Assembly: GCF_002157855.1 (NCBI RefSeq) | Contig: NZ_CP020880.1 | Coordinates: 2,666,001 to 2,730,000, forward strand | DNA from: Sutcliffiella horikoshii | GTDB taxonomy: Bacteria > Bacillota > Bacilli > Bacillales > Bacillaceae_I | Direction of reading: 5' to 3' | Length of the DNA: 64,000 nt | In this document: positions 26,514 to 34,642 of the stretch, one piece after another | Layout: each line of letters opens with the position of its first letter | Numbering within the stretch: the first letter of the stretch is position 1 | Program-made: the position numbers and the translations under genes | The notes under the pieces: generated by a model | Told to the model about the DNA's origin: nothing | Databases searched by the model: none | Seen by the model: only the letters and a program-made list of their open reading frames with translations

Positions 26514-27510
26514 AGTCGGTCTCCTTTATATTCAAAAATTCCAAAGCATTCTTTCCTAACAGCAGTTTTTTGTCCGAATCAGATAAATCCTCTATCTCAT
26601 CTACTACTTTTCCAGGTGCAATTTCTCGTAATAGGAAAGGATAGTCAGAACCCATAATCACTTTATCGATACCAAATCGTTCAATCAGATATTTCATCGT
26701 AAGCGCATCATAGTTCAAGGAGTCAAAATAGAACTTCTTAGCATAATGACTAGGAGGATGTGTTGTAAGCCGAAGATGCGGCCATACTTCCCACCCCTTG
26801 TCCAAGCGCGGTAAAATATAAGGAAACGAGCCTCCGCCATGGGCAAAACAGATTTTAAGGTTCGGAAACTTTTCCATTACCCCACTCCAAATCAAACTTG
26901 CGGCTGCAAGAGCTGTCTCGCTTGGCATTCCGATCGTGTACATAAAATTGTGTCTTGGGGTACGGTCTTTCGCCATCGTTTCCCAAGGATGAATAAAGAG
27001 AGGTACATTCCACTCTTCAGCCATCTTAAAGAACTCTGTTAAATGAGGCGAATCAAGATTTTCCCCATTTACATTAGTTCCGATTTCTATTCCGGCAAGC
27101 TTAAGATCATGCATACACCGATCCATTTCCTGAATGGCAACAACCGTATCTTGAAGAGGTACGGTTCCTAGACCAATAAATCGGTTAGGATATTCTTTAA
27201 ACGTATCCGCGATAAAATTATTTTGAAGCTGCGCCATTTCTAGTGCAGCCTCTTTGTCCGCCCAGTAAGAAAATGTCACAGGAATTGGGGATAGTACCTG
27301 TATGTCCACACCCTCTCTGTCCATGTCCTGAATACGCTTATGCGGACACCAAACTTGGTCGGTCACTTCCCGAAAGACCTTTCCTGCAACCATTATGTTT
27401 GCGCCACATGTACAAGTCTGATCTAGCGTTGGCCAGCGGTCTCCGCCATATTTTTCTGCAAAGTCCGGAAACTCCTTTGGAATGATGTGAGTATGAAAAT
27501 CTATTCGCAT
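26461..27510 (-). CDS. nbaD: 2-amino-3-carboxymuconate-6-semialdehyde decarboxylase (ACMSD)
   Basis: The 349-residue amidohydrolase-fold decarboxylase has the zinc motif FHTH at residues 5-8, further His ligands in FIHPWE and FAHGGGSFP, and Asp in GSDYPFLL. It removes CO2 from the HAO product and diverts it from spontaneous quinolinate formation. The start ATG overlaps the end of the HAO gene by 10 bases and has no strong site of its own, so translation is probably coupled. The last 20 or so residues (GTKADDSRGKAETIRS) extend over the start of the deaminase gene. Confidence 0.92.
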   Translation of the reverse strand: MRIDFHTHIIPKEFPDFAEKYGGDRWPTLDQTCTCGANIMVAGKVFREVTDQVWCPHKRIQDMDREGVDIQVLSPIPVTFSYWADKEAALEMAQLQNNFIADTFKEYPNRFIGLGTVPLQDTVVAIQEMDRCMHDLKLAGIEIGTNVNGENLDSPHLTEFFKMAEEWNVPLFIHPWETMAKDRTPRHNFMYTIGMPSETALAAASLIWSGVMEKFPNLKICFAHGGGSFPYILPRLDKGWEVWPHLRLTTHPPSHYAKKFYFDSLNYDALTMKYLIERFGIDKVIMGSDYPFLLREIAPGKVVDEIEDLSDSDKKLLLGKNALEFLNIKETDYGTKADDSRGKAETIRS

Positions 27511-28040
27511 TTCCACACATCTACTTCCTCTGGCATTACATGGCCGCAATGGTCACAAGTGCGCAGTTCTTCGCTTCCATTGAACTCCTCTATCGCTCCT
27601 TTTACCTGCGTTTCAATATTAGTCAATTGAACCGTCACCCTGTGCATTTCCTCATTACAGTTGTCACAGAACCAAACAAAGTCCTCAAGCTCCCCTTTGT
27701 CCCTCTTTCTTTCCAAAACAATGCCATACGTATCCGCCACACGGTGAGGGGAATGGGGAACATTTGCAGGCAGCATAAACATTTCCCCTTCTTTAACCGT
27801 TACTACTTCACGCTCTCCATTTTCATTGATACATTCCACATAACAGTCACCCTTCACCTGATAAAAGAACTCGTCTGATGGATCAACATGAAAGTCCCTT
27901 CTTCTATTCGGCCCGCCAAGCAGCATCGCGATAAATTCAGAATCCTCCCAAAGAACTTTATTATTAACCGGAGGCTTCAATAGATGTTTATTGTCCTCAA
28001 TCACTTTCATAATGTTCATAGATCTCGTTTTCAATGCCAT
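27501..28040 (-). CDS. nbaC: 3-hydroxyanthranilate 3,4-dioxygenase
   Basis: The 179-residue cupin extradiol dioxygenase opens the ring of 3-hydroxyanthranilate. Fe ligands His51 and Glu57 (FHVDPSDEFFY) and His96 (PANVPHSP) are present. The C-terminus has two CxxC pairs, Cys125/128 (FCDNC) and Cys162/165 (TCDHC), which form the rubredoxin-like second iron site of the bacterial enzyme. A perfect cre sequence lies between its start and the end of iclR. Confidence 0.96.
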   Translation of the reverse strand: MALKTRSMNIMKVIEDNKHLLKPPVNNKVLWEDSEFIAMLLGGPNRRRDFHVDPSDEFFYQVKGDCYVECINENGEREVVTVKEGEMFMLPANVPHSPHRVADTYGIVLERKRDKGELEDFVWFCDNCNEEMHRVTVQLTNIETQVKGAIEEFNGSEELRTCDHCGHVMPEEVDVWKCE

Positions 28041-28062
28041 AGCTAATTCCTCCTCATAATTT

Positions 28063-28076
28063 TGTAAGCGCTGTCA
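28063..28076. promoter_or_regulatory. CcpA cre site before the dioxygenase gene
   Basis: TGTAAGCGCTGTCA fits the cre consensus TGWAANCGNTNWCA at all 14 positions. It overlaps the iclR stop codon and lies 23 bp before the HAO start, where a bound CcpA would act as a roadblock inside the operon. Confidence 0.7.
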
Positions 28077-28823
28077 AATTGCGCTAATATAACCAAGCTC
28101 TTTTGAAATTTGCCTGGATGTCCGCAAAACACTTTGAATGATGGCCTGTTTTTGCTCCCCTTGCATATAAGAAATGGGACCAACCATATTCAGAGCGGCT
28201 ACAGTTTGCCCAGTATAAGAATGGATCGGAGCAGCAATACCGTATAACCCAAGCTCATTTTCATTATTACTGATGGCGTAACCTTGTTCTCTTATTTCAT
28301 CCAATTCTTTTTTTAACTTTTTCACACAAGTAATGGTATTTGGCGCTCTTTGTAACAGACCTTTAGAAATAGTAGGCTGGATGAATGATGGATTGAAAGA
28401 CAATAATATTTTCCCTGTACTCGTACAATAAGCAGGTTTGCGGGCGCCGACAAAAGTCGGAACAGGCACTGAATTTTTGGCAGAAACCTTTAGGACAAAA
28501 CGCACCTCCCCGGCATCAAACATACCGATATGGACCGTTCCATTATACTGTCGGACAAGGTCCTCTACGATGGGGATGGCTTCACTGTATATGTCCTGCT
28601 GATACATGACATGGTTACTCCACTCAAGCAATTTCCAGCCGAGCCGATATTTTTTTCGGCTGTCCTGTATCAAAATTCCTTCATGGCATAGCGTACTGAC
28701 AATATGATGGACCGTACTTACATTCATCCCTAACTTCTCTGCAATTTCCTGGTTACCCAAAACTGGCTCATTCCCTGTAAAACAGTCCAGAATCTTTGCT
28801 ACTTTCAGCACAGAGGATATCAT
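28074..28823 (-). CDS. IclR-family transcriptional regulator
   Basis: The 249-residue protein has the N-terminal winged helix (EIAEKLGMNVSTVHHIVSTL) and a C-terminal IclR effector domain with CTSTGKILLSF and the GIAAPIHSYTGQTVAALNM segment. Position between the monooxygenase gene and the ring-cleavage genes, in the same direction, makes it the likely local regulator, with anthranilate, 3-hydroxyanthranilate or a later acid as possible effector. A 33-bp imperfect palindrome lies directly upstream. Confidence 0.9.
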   Translation of the reverse strand: MISSVLKVAKILDCFTGNEPVLGNQEIAEKLGMNVSTVHHIVSTLCHEGILIQDSRKKYRLGWKLLEWSNHVMYQQDIYSEAIPIVEDLVRQYNGTVHIGMFDAGEVRFVLKVSAKNSVPVPTFVGARKPAYCTSTGKILLSFNPSFIQPTISKGLLQRAPNTITCVKKLKKELDEIREQGYAISNNENELGLYGIAAPIHSYTGQTVAALNMVGPISYMQGEQKQAIIQSVLRTSRQISKELGYISAI

Positions 28824-28856
28824 GTCTTCGCCCCTTTTTCATCAAAGTTCTACAAT

Positions 28857-28889
28857 AAATATCAGAATATAACTAATATTCTAATATTT
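28857..28889. promoter_or_regulatory. palindrome upstream of iclR (candidate operator)
   Basis: Left half AAATAT-C-AGAATAT and right half ATATTCT-A-ATATTT are inverted copies around a 5-bp centre, a 33-bp element in the 93-bp gap between the monooxygenase stop and the iclR start. It has no T-run, so it is a better operator than terminator. Confidence 0.5.
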
Positions 28890-28916
28890 ATACAAAGAAC
28901 GCCATTTCCCTTTATT

Positions 28917-30392
28917 TTAAATGAGATTTTTTTCTGGTTTAGTTGTATCCTTCAGAGCTTGTTCTGCCATTTCGAATTTACTCTTTCGCTTGTATTGATT
29001 ATAAAAAATTGCTCTCTTTCTGATTGGATCCCCTGTATAATAGCGTTCATATTGCAATAAGCGTTGTCCGAAAGCTTCTCCGCAAAGGTCCCATGCAAGC
29101 TTAAATATGCGAACACGTTCTTCTGCTGACACTCCTTCTCTTCCTCCAAAATACTTGTCCAAATCCGGTCGTAATTCTGTATTTTCAAAATCGGCACCTG
29201 TAGGAGACATTAGCAAACCACCTGCTCCAATAATCTGCATAACTTCAATTGCCCGTGGGTACATTTTCGGTAGTAGACCTCTGATGGTTTCAAGCGGTGC
29301 CGGTGCCGGACGGTATTCTCCATCCTTTGTCACTTCATACTCATATTCGGATACACGTAGTAATGCCCGAATTGTTTCCACTGCTTGAACGAGCTCACCA
29401 AGATCATTTTGCACATTCAAAAATCCATCTACTCCGATGGAATCCGCTACTTTACATGCGACCTCTGTTGCAAAGGCTAGTTTCACATATCCTCTAACTC
29501 CTGACTGATGGGCAGGCTGCTGGGCAATTCCTGTCATTGGATATAAGGAATTGGCCGCTTCCACATTGTTATACATAAATACTCTGTCCCATGGCACCGA
29601 TACATCGTCAAACGCAAGAATAGCATCCATTTCTTCGTACCTAGAAGCCAGTGGATGATCGAATACAGAACGTTTTCCATCCTGCATCGGTTCACGGCAA
29701 ATAATCCGTAATCCCGGGGTATCAATAGGAATGGCAAATGCAAGCGCATATCTCTCATCACCAGGTTGGAATCCCGGGAAAGAATAGATAATCACCTCAT
29801 CTGTGATAGGAGCTAATGTTGCCAACATTTTGGCACCTCTAACCACTAACCCATCCTTTGTTTCTTTTACCGTCCCTAAATGAGTAAACAGATCTTTTTG
29901 TTCATAGGAAGCTTTACTTCGATCATTTTGTGGATTAATGATTGCATGTGTTAAAAATAAATCATTATCCCTGATGTGACGGTAGTAATTTCGTATATTC
30001 ACGGACCAATCCGGATTGTATTTATCCAAAAACCAAGAGTTGCTTGCCATGGAAGTGACCACTACATTCAGGAAATCGGGGGTTCTTCCCATAAGGCCGA
30101 AAGTTGCACGAGCATAAGTCTCAAACAATCTACTGCGGGCCATAAGATCTTCGTGAGATCTTGGGACAAGAAACGCGTTGTTCACCCGTTCCCCTGTTTC
30201 TTCACACATATGCGTTATCTTATCCTGATACTCGGGATCAAACTGCATATCATAAAGTTTGGCAATTTCATGAATTGGCTGCTTGAACACATCTTCGCTA
30301 TATAAATCCTCCACTTTCCGACCACCAAGCCAGACTTCAGGCTTTCTGGCCCTTAAAGAGTTAATGTATTGCTCACCTGTCCTGATTCCCAT
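28917..30392 (-). CDS. HpaB-type flavin monooxygenase, probable anthranilate 3-monooxygenase
   Basis: The 491-residue protein belongs to the FADH2-dependent 4-hydroxyphenylacetate 3-monooxygenase family (MRTGEQYI-like N-terminus [25 protein letters not shown]-type loop, CREPM and [10 protein letters not shown] segments). In Geobacillus thermodenitrificans NG80-2 a monooxygenase of this type, encoded with the same pathway, was shown to convert anthranilate to 3-hydroxyanthranilate. The gene here is first in an equivalent cluster, so the same reaction is inferred. No flavin reductase is in this window. ATG at 30392 with AGGGGGAAATGGA upstream. Confidence 0.85.
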   Translation of the reverse strand: MGIRTGEQYINSLRARKPEVWLGGRKVEDLYSEDVFKQPIHEIAKLYDMQFDPEYQDKITHMCEETGERVNNAFLVPRSHEDLMARSRLFETYARATFGLMGRTPDFLNVVVTSMASNSWFLDKYNPDWSVNIRNYYRHIRDNDLFLTHAIINPQNDRSKASYEQKDLFTHLGTVKETKDGLVVRGAKMLATLAPITDEVIIYSFPGFQPGDERYALAFAIPIDTPGLRIICREPMQDGKRSVFDHPLASRYEEMDAILAFDDVSVPWDRVFMYNNVEAANSLYPMTGIAQQPAHQSGVRGYVKLAFATEVACKVADSIGVDGFLNVQNDLGELVQAVETIRALLRVSEYEYEVTKDGEYRPAPAPLETIRGLLPKMYPRAIEVMQIIGAGGLLMSPTGADFENTELRPDLDKYFGGREGVSAEERVRIFKLAWDLCGEAFGQRLLQYERYYTGDPIRKRAIFYNQYKRKSKFEMAEQALKDTTKPEKNLI

Positions 30393-30410
30393 TCCATTTC
30401 CCCCTTTTGT

Positions 30411-30424
30411 TGAAATCGCTTTCA
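30411..30424. promoter_or_regulatory. CcpA cre site in the monooxygenase leader
   Basis: TGAAATCGCTTTCA fits the cre consensus at all 14 positions and lies 19 bp before the monooxygenase start, downstream of the predicted promoter. Confidence 0.7.
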
Positions 30425-30485
30425 TTTTTATGCACCCTGTCTCCAAAAATATGTAGTTTCACCTCCATACAAACTATCTTCCTAA

Positions 30486-30538
30486 ACTATAGGCCGAAAG
30501 ATTTACCAAAACAATCAGAAAATTTCAAATAGTGAAAT
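30486..30538 (-). promoter_or_regulatory. putative promoter and upstream operator of the aromatic cluster
   Basis: On the minus strand TTGTTT (30514-30509), a 17-bp spacer and TATAGT (30491-30486) form a sigma-A-like promoter. ATTTCA-AATAG-TGAAAT (30522-30538) is an inverted repeat just upstream of the -35, a position used by activators such as IclR-family proteins. Confidence 0.55.
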
Positions 30539-30550
30539 CTCCGCAAAAAA

Positions 30551-30582
30551 AGTCAGTTCTTTTTGTTTAAAAAGAACCGACT
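30551..30582 (-). terminator. terminator of the L,D-transpeptidase gene
   Basis: A 14-bp stem (30551-30564 with 30569-30582, one mismatch) is followed on the minus strand by a T-run. It insulates the aromatic cluster from upstream transcription. Confidence 0.85.
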
Positions 30583-30614
30583 TCTCGTTTATAACAATAA
30601 AAATAGCCACTACT

Positions 30615-31121
30615 TCACTTCAAAACACCTTTCTCTCTCCCAAGCTCCTCAAAGGTTTTACCTGTCTTCACAATCCATATTTTTGTCCCCACAGGCACTC
30701 TGTCGAATAATGCTTCCACATTCTTATTTTCCAAACGAATGCAACCTTGTGTCACATATCCCCCGATGGAATAGGGATTGTTTGTCCCGTGAACACCATA
30801 GGTCCTGCCATCGGTATCTTCAGCGTCAAATCCAATCCACCTTGTTCCAAGCGGATTTTTTGGATCGCCCCCAGCGATATCTTTTTTGCGATAGTATGGG
30901 TTAATTGCTTTTACGGTGATCGTGAATTCACCCTCAGGTGTAAGTTCTTTAGACTTTCCAGTGGCTACCGTATGCACCTCTTTCAATTCTTCTCCTTGAA
31001 AGTAGGCAAGTTGATTTGTCTGTTTATTCACGATAATATATGGATCGCCTGGAAGCGGATTTGGTCCAAGCGGCCAAAGTGGTGATGTCACCAATGCAAA
31101 GATCAAGGAAAAAATGAACAC
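30615..31121 (-). CDS. L,D-transpeptidase (YkuD domain)
   Basis: The 168-residue protein has an N-terminal hydrophobic export signal and a YkuD domain ending in HGTNNPYSIGGYVTQGCIRL, the catalytic His...Cys motif (Cys about 139). It should make 3-3 or related cross-links in peptidoglycan. No LysM domain is present, unlike B. subtilis YkuD. The start is GTG behind AGGTGG. An 11-bp stem formed by the leader includes this ribosome site. Confidence 0.87.
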   Translation of the reverse strand: MFIFSLIFALVTSPLWPLGPNPLPGDPYIIVNKQTNQLAYFQGEELKEVHTVATGKSKELTPEGEFTITVKAINPYYRKKDIAGGDPKNPLGTRWIGFDAEDTDGRTYGVHGTNNPYSIGGYVTQGCIRLENKNVEALFDRVPVGTKIWIVKTGKTFEELGREKGVLK

Positions 31122-31161
31122 CTTCCAACCACCTGCCTTTTAGGTATAGTGTGGTTGAAAG
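31122..31161 (-). promoter_or_regulatory. leader hairpin covering the L,D-transpeptidase ribosome site
   Basis: 31151-31161 and 31122-31132 can pair over 11 bp with one G-U pair, leaving an 18-base loop. The downstream arm ends at the base before the GTG start and contains most of the ribosome site. Confidence 0.4.
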
Positions 31162-31178
31162 ATGTCCATTCCATTCGT

Positions 31179-32144
31179 CTACTTCTTCGTTTTCAATCCA
31201 ATAAAATCACTTTTAAGTATTAAATATTGTTCAAATTCTTTAAGGAGATGACGAAGTGCCGCTCTCGTCTCAAACTCTTCCCGGGACTGTGGCAGCGGCA
31301 TTTCCTGAAAGGCGTCATGCATTTCGCGCAAGCGTTGTAAGAAGAGATAAGCGGTATTGCCTGCATGTATGGCATGTTCAAGGTCCTCTATGAAATCTGC
31401 TACCATGTTGGCCTGTTCCACATTATGTTCTATCGTAGCTACTATAGGAAGCATCCGTTCCATGACATCCAGCTGCTTTTCCCTCATTTTAAAATAAAAA
31501 TAATAATGATTTTCCTCTCGTCTGAAGTGGTTCTCCACATCACGGAAGGCCAGACTTTTAGCTTCTTTTAATATTTTATTTGTTTCCGGTATCTCTTCCC
31601 CACTCCAACCACGATCTCCATGGCGAAGGAAATAGGCTATTTCGGAAAACACCTTATGAAAATTTTCTTCCACCTGTAGCTGGTAGTTTTTTAGTTCTTT
31701 TTCTACACTCGGCATGTATGTGTTCAAAATAAGTGCTACACCTATCCCGATGGAGATGATACTTAACTCATTGACTACTAGTCCGATTGAATAACTCTCA
31801 ACTGAATAGACGTGAAGAAGAATAACTGAACTGGTTGCTATACCCTCTGTTATCCTGAGCATAACAGTAACCGGTATAAAAAATAACAATAATAATGCGA
31901 TGGATACCGGATTGTACCCTAACAGCTCAAAAAACACAAAGCCGAATAAAAGGCTTAAGGAACATGCGATAAAGCGGGCAGTTGCCACTTTCCAAGACTT
32001 TCTTACTGTATTCTGAATACAGAGGATTGCAATGATCCCAGCGGATGCGTAAAAGTCCAAGTTCAATAACTGAGCGATACTGATTGCAATCCCTGTACCA
32101 AGGGCCGTCTTTGCTGTCCGGTATCCAATTTTAAATTTTCTCAT
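31179..32144 (-). CDS. aromatic acid exporter family protein (ArAE, YqjA-like)
   Basis: The 321-residue protein has about five to six TM helices in the first 150 residues (KTALGTGIAISIAQLL, AGIIAILCIQNTVRKSW) and a cytosolic helical C-terminal half. This is the layout of the DUF939/ArAE-1 family that includes B. subtilis YqjA, and the chromosomal position agrees. Export of aromatic carboxylates is the family assignment and is not demonstrated here. GGGAGAG precedes the ATG. Confidence 0.8.
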   Translation of the reverse strand: MRKFKIGYRTAKTALGTGIAISIAQLLNLDFYASAGIIAILCIQNTVRKSWKVATARFIACSLSLLFGFVFFELLGYNPVSIALLLLFFIPVTVMLRITEGIATSSVILLHVYSVESYSIGLVVNELSIISIGIGVALILNTYMPSVEKELKNYQLQVEENFHKVFSEIAYFLRHGDRGWSGEEIPETNKILKEAKSLAFRDVENHFRREENHYYFYFKMREKQLDVMERMLPIVATIEHNVEQANMVADFIEDLEHAIHAGNTAYLFLQRLREMHDAFQEMPLPQSREEFETRAALRHLLKEFEQYLILKSDFIGLKTKK

Positions 32145-32239
32145 CCATAAAACTCTCCCGACTTTCGTTTGTTCAATATATCACATAGTACTACTATACA
32201 TGAAAATTGTAGGGAGTTGTTTACTTAATTTTAGGGCTG

Positions 32240-34117
32240 TCATTTTAATAGCTCCTCAAATTCATCTACCAGCTCTTCAAACCGTTTTAACGATTCCTCA
32301 ATCGGTTCTTTTTTACTCATATCCACTCCCGCGCGTTTCAAAATATCAATCGGCGGTAGGCTGCCACCTGAAGAGAACAGCTCTTTTACTATCTTGTTCT
32401 GCGCCTCAGACCCGCCTTCTTCGAGTTGTTCTGCAAGGGCAGCGGAAGCGGCAAAACTTGTTGCATATTGATACGTATAGAAACTGGAATGGAAAAAGTG
32501 TGGAACCCTGGCCCATTCCATCGCAATTTCCTTATCCACTTCCATGTCCTTCCCATAATACTTTTTATTGAGATCATAATAGACCCCTTTAATAGCCTCT
32601 GCATGTAAAGTCTCTTCGTTTTGTCCCATTTCATGAATAATCTTTTCAAACTCCGCAAATTGTGTTTGACGGAATAACGTTACCCGGAAATCCTCTAAAT
32701 ATTGATAGAGAGCATGAATCTTTTCTTCCTTCGTCGTTGCTTCATCCATCAATTGCTTATGAAGAAGATGCTCTTGCAAGGTAGAGGAAACTTCCGCCGT
32801 AAACGTCACATATCTTGCATCTTGATAAGGCTGATTTTGATTGGAAAAATAAGAATGCATCGCATGTCCCATTTCATGCGCAAGCGTCAACACATCACTT
32901 GGAAGTCCCTGATAATTCAATAATACAAATGGATGGGAATCATATGATCCAATTTGATATGCCCCTGTCGCTTTACCCGGAGTGTTATAGACATCCACCC
33001 AATTGGAAGAAAGCCCTTTTGATAGTGTTTTTAAATAAGCCTCTCCTATCGGTGATAATCCTTTTATGACTATTTCCTTCGCCTCCTCATATGGAATCTT
33101 GTCCTCTTTTGTAAAAGGAGACGGAGCAGACAAATCGTACATGTGCATGGACCCGTCAATGCCAACATATTTCTCTTTCAATTTAAGGTATCGATGAAAT
33201 AGCGGAAGGCCTTCTTCAACGGTGTCAATGAGCTGTGTGTAAACTTTCGGATCAATATCGTTTCTCTCTAAATGAGCTTCTAACGAGGAAGGATAGTTCC
33301 TCGTTGTGGCAAAAAAGTTATTCGCCTTAACTATATTGGCAAGCATCGAAGCAAAAGTGTCTTGGTAATTTCCAAGAGTCTGGTAATACGTTTCGAATGC
33401 AGCCTTCCTCACTTCCCTATCCTTGCTAGACATATAGACAGAATATAAAGGTGCGGACATTTCATAAACTTTATCCTTTACCGTAAAACTAGGAAGCACA
33501 AGGTCTTTAGACATCATTGTAAAAAGCTCACTTGGTGCGTTAACTATCGGCATCGTTTTAATTAACATCTTCTCCATTTCGGGAGGGAGTGAATGCACTT
33601 TATCCTCATACGTATCTTTCAAATGGGTGTAGTATGGCTTAAGTTTTGGGCTTTCGAGGAGCTTCTCCCACTTTTCCTTCTCAATTGCCTGCAGTTCATT
33701 CGAGAACCATGCGGTCCGCTCCACCACATAAATCATCATATTTTGACCTTCATCCGATAATCCTTGAGCAGAGGTGTTGCTAATATCCACGTCCAGGTTG
33801 ATTCTTGAATAAACAAAGATCTTTTCCATTAAGCGAAACAATTCAAAATAGTCTTCTAAAAGGGTGAGGATTTGCTTATCACTGTCCAACTTTTCTTCTT
33901 TTTTGGCAAAACGGTCTGCCAGCTTTTTGGCTTTATACACATCCTGTTTCCATTGGGTTTCATTCTTATATAGAGTCTGTAGGTTCCATTTATATTCGGC
34001 TGGAATATCAGCGCGCGATTTATAGGTTGGGCTTTCTGCATAGGTTAGCGTTGACGCGAAACTTAAAATGGCGGTTATTAAAAGTGATGCGAAGATTCGT
34101 GTGGTTTTCATAGTCAC
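32240..34117 (-). CDS. pepF: oligoendopeptidase F-like M3 metallopeptidase with signal peptide
   Basis: The 625-residue M3-family enzyme has the zinc motif HEMGH at 414-418 and the downstream ligand Glu in FTAEVSSTLQE. Residues 5-27 (RIFASLLITAILSFAS then TYAES) form a typical signal peptide with a probable cleavage after AYA-like TYA, so this enzyme is predicted to be exported, unlike most PepF proteins. The GTG start at 34117 follows GGGAGG by six bases; ATG two codons later is possible. Confidence 0.88.
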   Translation of the reverse strand: MTMKTTRIFASLLITAILSFASTLTYAESPTYKSRADIPAEYKWNLQTLYKNETQWKQDVYKAKKLADRFAKKEEKLDSDKQILTLLEDYFELFRLMEKIFVYSRINLDVDISNTSAQGLSDEGQNMMIYVVERTAWFSNELQAIEKEKWEKLLESPKLKPYYTHLKDTYEDKVHSLPPEMEKMLIKTMPIVNAPSELFTMMSKDLVLPSFTVKDKVYEMSAPLYSVYMSSKDREVRKAAFETYYQTLGNYQDTFASMLANIVKANNFFATTRNYPSSLEAHLERNDIDPKVYTQLIDTVEEGLPLFHRYLKLKEKYVGIDGSMHMYDLSAPSPFTKEDKIPYEEAKEIVIKGLSPIGEAYLKTLSKGLSSNWVDVYNTPGKATGAYQIGSYDSHPFVLLNYQGLPSDVLTLAHEMGHAMHSYFSNQNQPYQDARYVTFTAEVSSTLQEHLLHKQLMDEATTKEEKIHALYQYLEDFRVTLFRQTQFAEFEKIIHEMGQNEETLHAEAIKGVYYDLNKKYYGKDMEVDKEIAMEWARVPHFFHSSFYTYQYATSFAASAALAEQLEEGGSEAQNKIVKELFSSGGSLPPIDILKRAGVDMSKKEPIEESLKRFEELVDEFEELLK

Positions 34118-34295
34118 TGTGGTCCTCCCTTAGTTTTCTGCTAAGGGTTAGTGTTTGTTTTCCAGCTTTTTCTATACATGGGGTAGGTAATACAAGGACT
34201 ATATTGAAAATTAACTTAGGAAAAGACTTTGAAGGGGATAAAGACATTTTCCAGCTGTGTTTCGTTTTGAAAGCGTCTTTTGGAGGTGGTTGAAG

Positions 34296-34556
34296 GGTTC
34301 TATTGGACTGAAGGGGGTCTTTTACTTGTGCTTCGGGCGTATAGAAGCGCTCTATTTGACCGAAGGGGAGCTTTCACTTGCGCTTCGGGCGTATAGAAGG
34401 CCTCTATTTGACCAAAGGGGAGCTTTCACTTGCGCTTCGGGCGTATAGAAGGCCTCTATTTGACCAAAGGAGAACTTTTACTTGTGCTTCGGTCGTATAG
34501 AGGGGCTCTATTTTACCGAAGCAATGCTTTCACTTGCGCTTCGGGCGTATAGAATT
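34296..34556. repeat. tandem array B, five 52-bp units
   Basis: Units containing TCTATTTGACC, GGGGAGCTTTCACTTG and CGCTTCGGGCGTATAGAA recur with an exact 52-bp period (TCTATT at 34299, 34351, 34403, 34455, 34507). The array fills most of the gap between pepF and the msrA-type gene. Each unit has CCGAAG/CTTCGG and ATAGA/TCTAT inverted pairs, able to form short hairpins. Reading frames over it have no ribosome site. Confidence 0.85.
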
Positions 34557-34642
34557 ACTGGATGAATACACTTCCGGGTTAAAATCCCGATTAAAAGTAC
34601 TTTCATCCTTTTATCTAAAGATCAATCAGCATGCAAACCCAT

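Noticed and set aside
34257-34448. 63-codon plus-strand frame over array B
   Set aside because: Composed of the 52-bp repeats and without a ribosome site.
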